DNA of 64,000 nt. It comes from Adenophora triphylla var. japonica (taxonomy: Eukaryota; Streptophyta; Magnoliopsida; Asterales; Campanulaceae). Both the position numbers and the translations under genes were made by a program. Under the pieces are notes generated by a model. It saw only the letters and a program-made list of their open reading frames with translations. It made no database searches and had not been told where the DNA came from. The stretch is taken from positions 124,001 through 188,000 of the forward strand of contig JAFEMH010001359.1 of the NCBI GenBank assembly GCA_022495995.1, given 5' to 3'. Position 1 is the stretch's first letter. Each line of letters begins with the position of its first letter. Of the stretch, positions 22,372-34,391 are shown piece by piece.

Positions 22372-24298
22372 GACCTTCGCGGTCCTACTCTCAATCGCGA
22401 CCTTTCGTGGTCCGATATCTCATATCTTGACCCCTCGCGGTCCAACTTTCAATCGCGACCTTCCGTGGTCCGATGTCTCATATCTTGACCCCTCGCGGTC
22501 CAACTTTCAATCGCGACCTTCCGTGGTCCGATGTCTCATATCTTGACCCCTCGCGGTCCTACTCTCAATCGCGACCTTTCGTGGTCCGATATCTCATATC
22601 TTGACCCCTCGCGGTCCTACTCTCAATCGCGACCTTCCGTGGTCCGATATCTCATATCTTGACCCCTCGCGGTCCTACTTTCAATTGCGACCTTCCGTGG
22701 TCCGATATCTCATATCTCGACCCCTCGTGGTCCAATCCTTAATCGCGACCTTCCGTGGTCCGATGTCTCACATCTCGACCCCTCGTAGTCCAATCCTCAA
22801 TCGCGACCTTCCGTGGTTCGATGTCTCATATCTCGACCCCTCGCGGTCCAACTTTCAATCGCGACCTTCCGTGGTCCGATGTCTCATATCTCGACCCCTC
22901 GCGGTCCAACTCTCAATCGCGACCTTCCGTGGTCCGATATCTCGTATCTCGACCCCTCGCGGTCCAACTCTCAATCGCGACCTTCCGTGGTCCGATGTCT
23001 CATATCTAGACCTTCGTGGTCCAACCCTCAATCGCGACCCTCACGGTCCGATTTCAAATCTCAAATCTCGACCTTCGCGGTCCACTCCTCAATCGCGACC
23101 CTCACGGTCCGATTTCAAATCTCATATCTTGACCTTCGCGGTCCACTCCTCGATCGCGACCCTCACGGTCCGATTTCAAATCTCATATCTTGACCCCTCG
23201 CGGTCCAATCCTCAATCGCGACCCTCACGGTCCGATTTCAAATCTCAAATCGCGACCTTCGCGGTCCAATCCTCAATCGAGACCTTCGCGGTCCGATCTC
23301 AAATAATCAATCCCGACCTTCGCGGTCCGATCTCCGATCTCCAATCGAGACCTTCGCGGTCCGATCACAAATAGTCGATCCCGACCTTCGCGATCCGATC
23401 TCCGATCTCCAATCGAGACCTTCGCGGACCGATCTCAAATAGTTGATCCCGACCTTCGTGGTCCGATCTTCGATCTCCAATCGAGACCTTCGCGGTCCGA
23501 TCTCCACACTCCTATCGAGACCTTCGCGGTCCGATCTCAAATAGTCGATCCCGACCCCTCGTGGTCCAATCCCCAATCGAGACCTTCGCGGTCTGATCCC
23601 AAATAGTCGATCCCGACCCCTCGTGGTCCAATCCTCAATCGAGACCTTCGCGGTCCGATCCCAAATAGTCGATCCAGACCTTCGCGGTCCGATCTCCGAT
23701 CTCCAATCGAGACCTTCGCGGTCCGATCTCAAATAGTTGATCCCGACCTTCGCAGTCCGATCTCCGATCTCCAATCGAGACCTTCGCGATCCTATCTCAA
23801 ATAGTCAATCCCGACTTTCGCTGTCCGATCTCCGATCTCCAATCGAGACCTTCGCGGTCCGATCTCAAATAGTCAATCCCGACCTTCGCGGTCCGATCTC
23901 CGATCTCCAATCGAGACCTTCGCAGTCCGATCTCAAATAGCTAATCCCGACCTTAGCGGTCTGATCTCCGATCTCCAATCGAGACCTTCGCGGTCCGATC
24001 TCAAATAGTCGATCCCGACCTTCGCGGTCCGATCTCCGATCTCCAATCGAGACCTTCGCGGTCCGATCTCAAATCGAGACCTTCGCGGTCCGATCTCAAA
24101 TAGTCGATCCCGACCTTCGCGGTCCGATCTCCGATCTCCAATCGAGACCTTCGCGGTCCGATCTCAAGTAGTTGATCCCGACCTTTGCGGTTCGATCTCC
24201 GATCTCCAATTGAGACCTCCGCGGTCCGATCTTAAATATTCAATCCCGACCTTTCACGGTCAAATCTTTATTCTCGACCTTTCACGGTCCAATTTTCG
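22372..24298. repeat. 58/68-bp tandem array in leader of element A
   Basis: The array is about 1.9 kb and lies between the primer-binding site and gag. The first third repeats a 58-bp unit (for example CAACTTTCAATCGCGACC at 22,443 and 22,501). The last half repeats a 68-bp unit with TCGAGACCTTCGCGG and TCTCCGATCTCCAA. Nearly every half-unit carries GACC(N5-6)GGTC, such as GACCTTCGCGGTC. OUTER lacks this array in its roughly 1.3-kb leader, so it expanded specifically in A. The 257-aa open frame through it is periodic and not a gene. Confidence 0.92.
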
Positions 24299-24462
24299 AG
24301 CCTTAAAGCCTTGAGCCACATACCCCTTCCGAAAACTAAGCCATACCTTTCGTTTCCTGCAGCAAACAGAGAGTGGTTCAGAATTCCGGGTCAGCGCCTC
24401 GCCAGAATTACAGTTACGGCAGCATCAGACAGTTCCTCAGTTCCCTCAGCCAGACTTTCCGA

Positions 24463-25000
24463 CATGTCAGACTCACCGAGAAATCGTGACGGGAACGGAA
24501 CCCCGCCACCGGTAACAGATATGACACCGGAAGAAGCCATCCGGCCCTGTGAGGTTCACAAGAAACAGAAAAAGGATCAGCAGAATTTCAGGGTACAACT
24601 TCTGAATGAGCGAGGTATAGCAGCTATCCCCCAGCCAGATGCTACTTTCGTCCTAATCGAGGACGACGATCCTTCACGATCAACTCCCCAAACCTTCGAC
24701 CAGGTTCCTCCACCGTCCAGCTACGGGAATCCTTCAAATCAAGGAAACAGCCGACCGGGGCTTCATACTGCCACCTCTCAAAGCAACCCTGTCATATACG
24801 GCCAAGCCAGTACTACCCCTTTCACTCAATGCAACCAGCGCAGCGCTGGATCCTCTCAAACAGATCCCAATATCCCTCAAAATCCTCCCAGGTTCACTTC
24901 CTTCTCTCAATATGCTCAGTCATCAAGTTTCGTCCCCGTGACTTTTCCGACCCATTTCTTCGGACAACTTGTATCTGCTCCAGCCGCTCCATGGCCTTAA
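24463..25000 (+). pseudogene. gag N-terminal region of element A (truncated)
   Basis: Start chosen at the ATG giving MSDSPRNRDGNGTPPP, because OUTER has MTGSTDNSEGNGTPP at the same place. The segment RGIAAIPQPDATFVLIEDDD parallels RGTVAVPQPDGTFVLIEDEE in OUTER. It is the proline- and glutamine-rich gag N-terminus, predicted to build the cytoplasmic virus-like particle. The frame ends at 25,000 before the conserved gag domain, and no protease, RT or integrase follows. Confidence 0.75.
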
Positions 25001-25806
25001 ATCCCTCCACTTCCACCAGTATCATTGGCACAAACTGATCACTGCCTCGGTCTGCGGTATGGAACTCAGAAGTTAACATAAGATGGAAAGCTTGAGCGTC
25101 CTGGCAATTCAGCAACAAAAGAGCAGCTAGAGTAGGGGCTACATATTCTCGAGATCTGTCAATTGTGTTTTGGTCAACCTTCGTAGGTTCTAGTACTTTC
25201 CTCGTTCAATCAAGTCCGCCTCGGACATTGTAGTTAATCTTAAAGTTTCTATAAATAAGTGTCTTTTTTCTCTTCTTGCAAGACTTGAGACATTATTTGC
25301 ACACCTACATTACAACTAATGAAATGGTTATATCCTAAATGATCACTTGCATTGCTCAACACATAATCTCTGGAAATAACTAATGTTCTGATTAATCGGT
25401 GTGAGAAAGTCAACTGGTGCCCTCCCCATACACTTTCCTTACCCCACAAAGGCCTCCATCAAGCCACACACTTCCCAAAACATGTCTCCACCATCACCTT
25501 GACCAAGTCAACGACGGCGGCAATATCAAGGAACAACAAAAGGTCACTCAACATCGGAAGATTGACCCCATGTCGACAACAACCTCGGAGCTCGCCTTCG
25601 CCCTCGTGCGCATCGAGAAAGTTCAAGCAGGAGCTTGCCTTCGTCCTCAAGAACTTAAAAAAAAAAAAAAAAGAGAGAAAAGTTCAAACAAGAACTTCAA
25701 AAAACAAAAAGAAAAAAAGAAAAAAAGAAAGAGAAAAGTTCAAAGCAAGAACTTCAAAAAAAAAAGTGAGGCGAAGGACCCAGCACCTCCAATCAAAAGC
25801 TTGACA
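25001..25806 (+). other. Post-pol spacer of element A joined directly after gag remnant
   Basis: There is no gene here. The part from about 25,440 (CATCAAGCCACACACTTC, then TCACCTTGACCAAGTCAACG) is homologous to the spacer that follows integrase in OUTER (about 33,700-33,870), ending in the same A-rich and GAGAGAAA-type low-complexity stretch. Thus gag remnant and post-integrase spacer lie within 0.5 kb: the polymerase region of A is deleted. OUTER is inserted right after this at 25,812. Confidence 0.65.
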
Positions 25807-25811
25807 GATGG

Positions 25812-27274
25812 TGTAAGTACCCCAATCTGGATCACCCTCTTCCCAGTACACAGGAAACACCGCAGACTCACAAACGCAGTCTCGAAGACCTATGGCACTC
25901 AAAACCCTCAGCCAAACCAAGGGAGGAACTTTTCTGGGATAAAAAGGGACAAAGGACCACTTGGGAATTTTCAGGAAATCAGAAAAGCATTTAAGGTCCG
26001 TACGGACCTTTTTGTTTCAATGATTACTAAATCCCCGTAAAGTCCACAATATTCCCTCAAATCCCGGAGAACATCATTACCCCCCCTGCATGGTTGGTCC
26101 GTACGGACCTCTTTGCATGCTGAGAAGGTCCGTACGGACCTTATTGCATCTAAAAACCATCATGGCTGAATCTTCTTCATCATCACAGATTCCCTCAAAT
26201 CGAGGAAAACCAAAAACTTAGATTACCTAGAAGGTCCGTACGGACCTTCTTGCAGTTTTCTGGCACTATAAATAGAGGGTTCCCCCTCCCTCATTTTCAC
26301 ACACCTCCCTTTTCTCTCCTCTCCCCCCAGCCTTCAGGCTCCCCTCTAAGACCCTTCGGGGCAATCCCGGCCCCTACCAGATCCTTCTGAGGCCTTCCAA
26401 GCTCCCTCGTGGTGCTCCGAAGCCTCTCCGAGCACTCCCGCGATGCTCCCGCGCTGCCCCGAGGCACTCTCGAGGTACTCTGAGGCCCCTCATGGTACTC
26501 CGAGGCCTTGCCTGGTCTTTCCCAAGGTGTCCCGGCTCTTTCCGAGTCAAATCGGTAGCTTGAACGCACGCCGAAACTCTGCCCGAGTGACTCCTGCCAT
26601 CCCAACGCACGCCGAAACTCTGCCCGAGAAATCCCTGCGATCCCAACGCACGCCGAACCTCTGCCCGAACGCCGCCTACAATCTCAACTCACGCCGAAAC
26701 TCTGTCCGCGAGACAACCGCCCCTCCCGGGCAATCCCGGTCCGTGCCGGAACACTATTCCATCCTCAAACACTATTCCCCAGCGGAAGACAGACACGAAC
26801 CAACATTGGTAAGGCTTCCTTCCATTACTATTTTAATATATTTCAATACGTAGTGTACAATGTAGACATCCGATACAGCATGCATTTTTAAAAAAGCACA
26901 CACACACACACACAACAGTTAAAGAATATTAGGGGTATCCGAAAGACTCGTTTTTACGAGGCGACTCGGGTGAGCTCTAAGATTCTAATATTCTCTTCCC
27001 GAGGAGTCATCTGACCTCCGAACTTAAAATCTCATCACACAAAAACAGTTTATTTCTAAACTGATGCCCTTTTTCAATGTTTTGGGCTTAATAAAAACGG
27101 CGTGGCGACTCTACAATTGCGAAAACAACGGCGAGACACCTCCAACGCGCTAAAACGGAATAAAGCCAGAAGCCGGGGCGCGAACGCGCTGCCTCTAGGA
27201 TCCGGGCGACCTTCCCGAAAGTGATAAATGCGAGATGCCGGAGCCCGCGCGCGAGCCGGATCCGGGTAATTTCA
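25812..27274 (+). mobile_element. OUTER 5' LTR
   Basis: Length is 1,463 bp, TG..CA bounded. It contains U3 with four palindromic boxes, TATAAATAG at 26,267, a region of degenerate GAGGCxCTC / ACGCCGAAACTCTGCCCGAG short repeats (26,400-26,720), an AC run (26,898-26,914) and the conserved U5 block with GGCGTGGCGACTCTAC (27,099-27,114). It is about 50 bp longer than the 3' LTR because of differing numbers of the short repeats. Confidence 0.93.
25995..26275 (+). promoter_or_regulatory. OUTER 5' LTR promoter: four GGTCCGTACGGACC boxes and TATA
   Basis: Perfect 14-bp palindromes occur at 25,995-26,008, 26,096-26,109, 26,127-26,140 and 26,233-26,246. The middle two start 31 bp apart. TATAAATAG follows at 26,267-26,275, 20 bp after the last box. 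Boxes are flanked by CTTTTT/CTCTTTGCA/CTTATTGCA/CTTCTTGCA. Each core contains CCGTAC on both strands, which also matches the consensus core of plant SBP/SPL factors. Confidence 0.85.
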
Positions 27275-27276
27275 GT

Positions 27277-27294
27277 TGGCGACTCTGCTGGGGA
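27277..27294 (+). other. Primer-binding site (tRNA-Arg) of OUTER
   Basis: TGGCGACTCTGCTGGGGA follows the LTR end after 2 bp. It matches the complement of the 3' end of plant tRNA-Arg with one difference (T for C). This is the typical Ogre/Tat primer and sets first-strand synthesis at the 5' LTR. Confidence 0.9.
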
Positions 27295-28584
27295 CGTTTT
27301 GTTTTAAAATCTTTTTAAACAAAACAAAAGATTTTTAAAAAACAATGATGAGGGTCAAACTTTCATTTTACCCCTTTATTTAACTGTTGTGTGTGTGTGC
27401 ACGTGCTTTACTTTTTATTTTACAAAAAAAAAAAAATACAAAAAAATGCATCAATATACATCTGTGCATACATTTAAAATTCTTCAAAAACTTCTGTTTT
27501 ACTCGTAAAAGAATTTTAGAGACCGCACACTACTCGACCGCTTTGCCTCGGTTACACCGCACGCTACGCGCACCGCCTCGGTTACACTGCACACTACAAC
27601 CCTCAACCCGGGGTGGTCTCAGTTGCAGTCCGTTTGGTCTTCCTAGGCCTCTCGGATGCGCATGGGATCATTCCAAACATCCCATCCTAGCCAAGCGTCA
27701 ACCCTGCACGTTTGAGTCTTGAGTCACACTCTGTCCCGGACTCGATTGGTTTTTACCCGGTCAGGTGTCATACGGCTGGATACATATACCATGCCGGCCA
27801 TTTTTCTGAGTCAAGGCTCGGAACTCAAGATCCCTTGCGCAAGCAAAGCGATGAAAGGTCATGCTAAAATCTTGACCTGATCTTGATTTCCGAAGCTACA
27901 CCCAGACGATGTTCCGTCCCGGATATACATCCATGCTCACATGACACCATGTCATCACGCCTTTGATACGTCAGCCATGACGATATGACCCAGCCAACGC
28001 CTAACGTCACAGATCCCTTGCGCAAGCAAGGTAAAGAGAGGTCATGCCGAACTCTTGACCTGTTCTTGACTCAGTGGCCGGCTCGGTTCACTATTCACAT
28101 AGCTAACGCATCAAAACGAACATGACAGGCTCGGTCCTTAGGTTCGATTTTTCTTTTAGGCCGGTGGAAACCTCTTGCCCTATAGGACCCTCGCCCGGGG
28201 CTGTCCACCCTGGGATGTCGAAATACAGGTGCAAAATGAGGGGCTTATAGCCGCACAGATGGTCTCCACTGACCCAGGATCTAGCATAGTTGCGAAAAAG
28301 AAGAGCAATCTTTTCCAACCTACCTAGGACTCTGAGAAAACATGTTTTAAGTAAATTAAAACAACAAAAAAAAATAAAAAATATAAAAGAAGCGGAAACC
28401 GCATGCCACGTGAGCTTTCCCCCTTTTATCCCGAGAGGCCATTCCTGTGTCTAAACCTTGCCCGTCACCCCCTCCAGCGAACCGAGAGTGGTTGAGAATA
28501 CCCGGGAGCCGCCTTTTCAGTATCGAGGTCACAAGGTCCGACAGCCCTTCCAGTTCAATGGTCCGCACCGTCCGCTACTCCCCC
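27295..28584 (+). other. OUTER leader between primer-binding site and gag
   Basis: No convincing gene is present. The leader has repeated wording: CACCGCCTCGGTTACAC-type segments near 27,545-27,600 and two CCCTTGCGCAAGCAA blocks (about 27,832 and 28,015), each followed by GGTCATGC..CTTGACCTG. The same order occurs in INNER (52,640 to 51,800 on the minus strand), and A has similar segments before its array. This is probably the untranslated leader with packaging or translation signals. Confidence 0.6.
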
Positions 28585-31500
28585 ATGACGGGATCAACAG
28601 ATAACAGTGAGGGAAACGGAACCCCGCCACTAAGGAACCTCCAGACAATGGAGGAGGTGCTGCGAGCCTTCGAAACCATCAAGAAGCGCCAAGAAGAGCA
28701 GCAAGCCTGGATCGTAGACACCTTGCGTCTTCGAGGAACCGTTGCAGTTCCCCAACCTGACGGAACCTTTGTTCTCATAGAGGACGAAGAAATACCGGCT
28801 CCCCCGGTTTCTCAAAGCTACCAGCAGGTCCCGCCCCCGCCAAGCTACGAGATCCCAGCAACGCAAAGCAGCTCTCGCTCAAAGCTCCTCATGCGTCGGG
28901 CCAAGCGGCTCCGACATGCCCGCCTCGGCACGGTCGGCTTTCCCGGCTCTGCACATCAAGCTCAGTACCAATAGCACACATACGTGCCTGCTCCGCCAGA
29001 TCCCAATGCATCTCGGTATCCCCCAGGATTCAATCCTCTGCCTCTATACGAGCCTCGCAGCCATAATCAGAAGTCCCCATGCCTACCGGGGACAGGCATC
29101 CCGAGCGGATATCCCGACATATCAAGCTTGCCACCTGCTAGTCTGCCACTTGGGGCTAATGAATCATTTCCCCAATTCCCAAACACAACCCTTAGCGGAC
29201 CTGGCAATCACGCCCCTAACTTCAGCACTCCAGGGTATGGGTTGGTATACACTCAACTACCTCCCCAAGACTCCCGAATGGCGATCCCATCAGCCAATCC
29301 ACCTCCATCTTCGGTTTCTATCCCCGAAAACGGTAACCCGCCTCAACCTGCCGATCCCCACATGGCTTGGCTGATCGAGCAAATGAAGGACATGCAAGGC
29401 AAGCTAGCCAGTTCTCGGAAGGACTCCCTCCTGCCCACTGATCCAAGCAAAGTAGTCCCGCTCCCTCCGAAATTCAGGATGCCGGAAATGGAAAAGTTTG
29501 ACGGGACAGAATGCCCAAAAACCCACATCGACACCTATGTCCTGGGTATGAGAGCCAAAGGGGCAACCCCTCAACAGATGGCGGATCACTTTCAGCATTC
29601 TCTCAAATCCACAGCGCTAAGGTGGTTCCTCAATGTAAAAGCAGAAAACCGCTCCACGTGGGATCAAATCAGCGAGATCTTCCTAGAGAAGTACCGCGCC
29701 AACCTCGAGTGGGAAACGAACCGCCACGATCTGCAAGCCACCGAACAAAAGGATGACGAACCAGTGGGTGAGTTCTACAAAAGATGGAACTGGAAGCTTA
29801 GTGAGATAATGGATCCACTTTCCAAAGAAGAGCAGATGGACATCTTCCATTCCTGCCTCAAGCCATCTTTGAGGACCTTGATCAGCCACCATTTCTATCC
29901 AGATCTCCGTGCCATGGTCAATGCCGGAACAAAGTTTGAGAAGACTCTGAGTCTTCAAAAGACAACAGCAGCCCCTGCCTCGTCTTACCGCTATCGGATA
30001 AACCTGGCAACTTCAACTCCTGCCCTGAACAAAGGAAAAGAAGCAGCCGGAATGGTACACTACATTCAGAACGGAGCTCAAGTAAACCGCGATCAAGCAG
30101 CCCCAAGGAATAATAATCCCCCTCGCTTCCCACAGTTCTAGCATCTCGACAATCTCGAAATGCCCCTGGGCCAAGTATTTGAAGCTTTGGTAAAGCGAAA
30201 TCTTCTCAAACCTCTCGAGATTTTCCAACCAAAGACCCCCAAACCCAACATGGACATGAGCAAGCACTGCGCCTTCCACAACTACCCTGGCCACACCACC
30301 GACAATTGCTTCGTACTAAAGCAGGTGGTCCAGGGGCTAATTGAAGAAGGAAAGTTGGAACGCCCCCGTGGCCCTAATACCATCGGAAATCCATTCCCCC
30401 GAAATGATAAGGTGAACTCAATAGCCTTTGACGAAACTCCAAGCGAGAGCAGATCCCCTGCAATTTCCGAAACTGTCAGCATGCTGTCTCGCTATGACTG
30501 GGAGCGTGAAACCAGAGTCAAAAGGTCTCGTGACCGGGAATTCAGACAAGAACGCCCAAGGGCAACTGTCTCCCTACGATCTTTGCCCCGACCAAGGCAT
30601 ACAAATGGATGGATCGAACGCTCCCCAGAGGAGACTGAGTCAAACGGTAGCACAGGAAGCGGTCTAGCCTTCACAGATGATGACTTGCCGATATGTGAGA
30701 ATCGACACAACGAAGCCCTCCTCATCCTCATAAAAATAGAGATGTTCTTCCTCCCGAACGTCTTGATTGATAACGGCTCCGCAGTCAACATCATCGCTTT
30801 GAGCACACTGGAATAACTCCATATCGACCGCTCCCTGATAAGGCCTTTACCCCGGGTAATCCGAGCCTACGACTCCACTGCACGACCAATCGTAGGGGTC
30901 ATCAATCTAAGGATCCAATTCGATGCACAACTGGAGTCGGTAGAGTTTCGAGTCGTGGAAATCAAACCAACCTTCTCTGCCTTGTTGGGACGACCTTGGA
31001 TACATCAGATGAAAGCAGTATCATCTACTCTTCACCAATGCGTGAAATTCATCAACGCCAATGGAGTGATCGAGGTGATCCGCGGAAGCAGTACAATGGC
31101 AAGTGCTTGGCCAGCAAGCTACGACCCAGAAGAAGGTCCCGACATGACCGAATACTCTTCTCCAGATAAGTCTCCTACCCTGTCCCGCTACGAAGTGGAT
31201 CCTTACATCCACGCTCTAAGCCGCGACGAGCTGGAAATCGAAGAGCTCATGGGTCAGGATGACAACTCTGATATATGCGACTGTGAAGAATGCTTAAGGG
31301 AAGATCAAGAAATGGACGCCCAGATGGAGATTGATCGAGGAGTAGACCCTTACTTCATCGAAAACCCTCTTGCAAACTGGCTCATCACCGATCCATTGGT
31401 ACAGGACAACCCTCTGGCCGACACTCTCGGATCTCACGGGGACAGCCATCACAGCATAGTCCAATTCAACATTCCGGTATCAGACCTAGATGAACATTGG

Positions 31501-31917
31501 CGCAACCTCCTCCAAGGCCTAATCAGGGAAGGAGAGATAGCATGCCCTCTCGAATCAGACATTGTAAATGTCGTCCAAGCAAAGATCCCAGATAAAGAGG
31601 CGGATTCTATGAAAATGATCAACATCAGCAAGAATCAACTCCGAATCAGCGAATGCTTCGCCCTCTTAGAAGTAGCCCTCGGCGACTTCTATCATCAAAG
31701 ACCCCCAAGGACTGGTAGCAACACTAATGGAGGGACATCATCAGGGGAGCAACCAAAAACCTCCGCGATCTTGTTTGAAGTCGAACCACATGCGAGCTAT
31801 TTTCCGGGACTCGTACCAATGGAAGATTGGCCACCAGAGCCATCACCACTCCCTCTAGAGCTACAGCCGGCCAAGAGTAATGAAGCCTGGTCCAATCCCT
31901 CGTCGCCTATAGTCTAG
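28585..31917 (+). pseudogene. OUTER gag-protease, one frame with three in-frame stops
   Basis: A single reading frame runs throughout, broken by TAG at 28,972, TAG at 30,139 and TAA at 30,814. Domains in order: proline-rich N-terminus; retrotransposon gag domain (MEKFDGTECPKTHIDTYV .. ALRWFLNV .. FYKRWNWKLSEIMD, about 29,480-29,960); a Tat-type zinc knuckle CAFHNYPGHTTDNC (about 30,270); retropepsin-like protease with VLIDNGSAVNII (about 30,765) and the conserved ALLGRPWIH (about 30,980). A long acidic tail follows. The start at 28,585 is chosen because MTGSTDNSEGNGTPP is conserved in A. Other upstream starts are possible. Confidence 0.88.
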
Positions 31918-32180
31918 CTTCGAGTCTTGTTGTCTGTGAATTCACATCTTTTGAGTCTTTTGACGGCTTTACGCCCAACGATTGTGAGTCTTTGATCAAC
32001 AATGTACAGTCTCCATGCTTTCAATAAAAGGTCCGACCTTTCTAAAAAATCCTTTCATTGTATCTTTAACAAATGATGAGTTAACTAATCAAAACAGTTA
32101 ATAACAATTCATCTATACAAAAAGGCAAACACATTAATTGAATAAATGCATCAAGCAAACATTTAAGCATGTTGTCAAAC
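31918..32180 (+). other. Intron-like spacer between protease and RT position
   Basis: The stretch is A/T-rich with stops in all frames, between the protease frame and the short pre-RT segment at about 32,180-32,265. It is conserved in wording with INNER at about 48,735-48,960 (for example ATCTTTAACAAATGATGAGTTAACTAA against ATCTTTAACAACTGATAAATTAACTAA). Ogre elements are known to carry an intron at this position that is spliced to join gag-pro with RT. Splice sites are not proven here. Confidence 0.55.
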
Positions 32181-32254
32181 GAGAGAAAAACCGGGCCCAA
32201 GCTACCGAGGAGGTTTTAATCACAGCGATTTGCAAGATTGCTGAGGAGCCAAAT

Positions 32255-32285
32255 AGACGCAAGTCCACAGCCATTTCCAGCATAA
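32255..32285 (+). other. Deletion junction removing RT and both RNase H domains
   Basis: Up to about 32,265 the sequence follows INNER's pre-RT segment (GCATGTTGTCAAACGAGAGA, ACCGAGGAGGTTTTAA, GAGGAGCCAAA). From about 32,275 (CATAACGAGATCTTCCAATACC) it follows INNER's segment just before integrase (46,690 minus strand). About 2 kb coding for RT, RNase H and aRNase H is absent between them. Confidence 0.8.
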
Positions 32286-33546
32286 CGAGATCTTCCAATA
32301 CCTCAAGAACGGGGAAACCGCCTTCATGAATGAGGAAGGCCAACACAGAGAAGGGGTCAAAGCCAAGAGCATCATGGCCCTAAAACGCCTTGCCTCTCAC
32401 TTTGTCATCCTTGGGGACATGCTGTACAAGAAACGCTACCAAGGACCACTCCTACGCTGCATCAGCCAGGAAGAAGCAAGCGAGTTCATGAACGAAGTCC
32501 ACAATGGGGCTTGCAGTCCCCACATGAACGCTAGAGCCCTGATGCAAATCATTCTCAGGATGGGCTACTACTGGATCTCCATGGAGGCAGATTGCATCCA
32601 CTTTGTCTGAAGCTGCGACAAGTGTCAACGGTTCTCCAACCTCAATCATCTACCTCCCCACGATCTCTACTGCATGACTACGCCTTGGCCTTTTGCCACT
32701 TGGGGAATTGACGTCATCGGAAAAATCGCTCCGCCAGGCAGCAACGGTCACGAGTTCATCTTAGTAGCCATCGACTACTTCACCAAATGGGTCGAAGCCA
32801 AGTCCTACAAGATACTCACCTCCAAGAAGGTCGCGCATTTCCTCAAGGAAAACATCATCTGCCGATACGGCATCCTAAATGAGGTCATATCAGACAACGA
32901 TTCACACTTCGAGGGGGAATTCGATAGACTGCTGACCGAATTCAAGATCACACGCCACAAATCTTCTCCCTACCGGCCACAAACGAACGGCGCCGTGGAA
33001 GCAGCAAACAAGACCCTCGAACGGATCATCCAAAAAATGACCAAAGGAATTGATTGGCCCGAGAAGCTGCACCTTGCACTTTGGGGCTACCGAACATCAG
33101 TCAGAACAGCCACGGGAGAAACCCCATTCGCACTAACATACGGGATGGAAGCCGTCCTTCCCATTGAATTGGAAATTCCCTCACTCCGAGTGCTGCTAGA
33201 AAATGACGTCAACGAAGTCGAATGGCTCCGAAGCCGACATGACGAATTGGCTCTGCAAGACGAACGACGACTAAAGGCCATGAAACACATCCGAGCCTAC
33301 CAAAGCAGGATGGCTAGAGCTTTCGACAAGAAAGTCAAGTCCCGAGACATCAGGGAAGGTGACCTTGTACTCAAAGAAAAGCCTCCCACTCGAACCAACC
33401 CACTGGGAAAATGGGAACCAACATGGATCGGCCCTTTCGTGGTTCAAAAGATCTTCTCCGGAGGTGCCATGAAGCTGACAGACCTAGACGGCAATCCCTT
33501 CATGAATCCAGTCAACGGAAGCAAACTTCAACGATACTTCGCCTAA
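32281..33546 (+). pseudogene. OUTER integrase (nearly intact, one stop)
   Basis: Same frame as gag-protease. The zinc-binding HHCC module is visible: VHNGACSPHMN then SCDKC, interrupted by TGA at 32,608 where INNER reads Arg. The DDE catalytic core is complete: WGIDVIGKIAP (Asp), VISDNDSHFEGEF (Asp) and RPQTNGAVEAANKTLERI (Glu). The GPF-type C-terminal module GKWEPTWIGPFVV closes the protein, which ends QRYFA. There is no chromodomain, consistent with the Tat group. One CGA-to-TGA change would account for the only break. Confidence 0.92.
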
Positions 33547-34391
33547 AGAAGAACAACTGTGCATCTATTGGCACTCCATGTAGTGTCGAACTACGCAGAC
33601 CTGAGCCCTCTAGTCCAGGGGAACGTAGGCAACCTTAATTGGTCCGGTCTAAAAACACACAAAAAAGTCAAAAGTTTGAATGTCAATCAAGACCTCCATC
33701 AAGCTACGCACTTTTCAAGAGCACTCCCCCAACGTCACCTTGACTAAGTCAAACGACGGCGAAAACATCAAAGAACATCCGAAGGTCACTCAACGTCAAA
33801 CGACTGACCCATGTCTGCTTCCAAGTCAGGGGCTTGTCTTTGCCCTCACGCACTTCAAAAAAAAAAAAAAGAGAGCTCGAGCAAGGGCTCACAAAAAAAA
33901 GAGAGCTCGAGCAAGGGCTCATATATAAAATAAAAAAAAAGCTCAAACAGAAGCTGCAAAAAAGAGGTCAAAAGCCGGACGCCAATAAAGGGCAAGGAAG
34001 CTACGGAAAAGACCGTCAAAACGACTTGTCAGGGGATCATCCGACCTCTCAAATACAAAGCCCAAGCAAAGGGGATTGCCGTCAGGGCCCAGGCCGCCTC
34101 AGTTCGCAAATGCAAAGTCCAAAGATGGACACCGCCAAGGTTCACAAAATACACAAAAGCGAACAAGAGATCATGCGTCTCAACAAAGCTTTAAAAGTAA
34201 ATCACAAATCACTAACGGTTACAACATTTCTTGATGAGTTCAAGCACGGTCTACTCTCAAGTTCACAACATGCTAAAAGACAGCTTAATACATTTAACAA
34301 ATAATGTGTTTGCAATGCAATGAATGGATACCTAGGAGGTCATTCCGCGCCATCTGCGCTTGTCCCCTCGCCATTCTTCCCTTTTTTTCCC
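33547..34391 (+). other. OUTER spacer between integrase and antisense gene
   Basis: No gene is present. It is the convergent intergenic region: integrase ends at 33,546 and the antisense DUF7745-like gene ends at 34,392 from the other side. It contains A-rich runs and two AGAGCTCGAGCAAGGGCTC copies (about 33,882 and 33,902), also found in INNER at about 45,030-45,085. It may hold the 3' ends of both transcripts. Confidence 0.6.

Noticed and set aside
22601..23374. 257-aa open frame and overlapping 126- and 84-aa frames
   Set aside because: Translation is perfectly periodic through the 58-bp array; several frames are open at once because 58-bp units without stops read through in successive frames.
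22372..24298. CRISPR-like appearance of regular short repeats
   Set aside because: The sequence is plant nuclear retrotransposon DNA; repeats are contiguous 58/68-bp satellite units with no distinct spacers and no cas genes.
25995..26246. Boxes explained only as host SBP/SPL (CCGTAC) sites
   Set aside because: Fits INNER/OUTER, but the corresponding boxes of Z (AGCCGTGCGGCT) and A (GTCCGGCCGGAC) lack the GTAC core, so it cannot explain the whole pattern; kept as an alternative for one lineage.
32281..33546. Chromodomain or env-like gene after integrase
   Set aside because: Nothing follows the GPF module before the stop, and no sense-strand transmembrane protein is seen before the 3' LTR. 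Consistent with Tat, not chromovirus.
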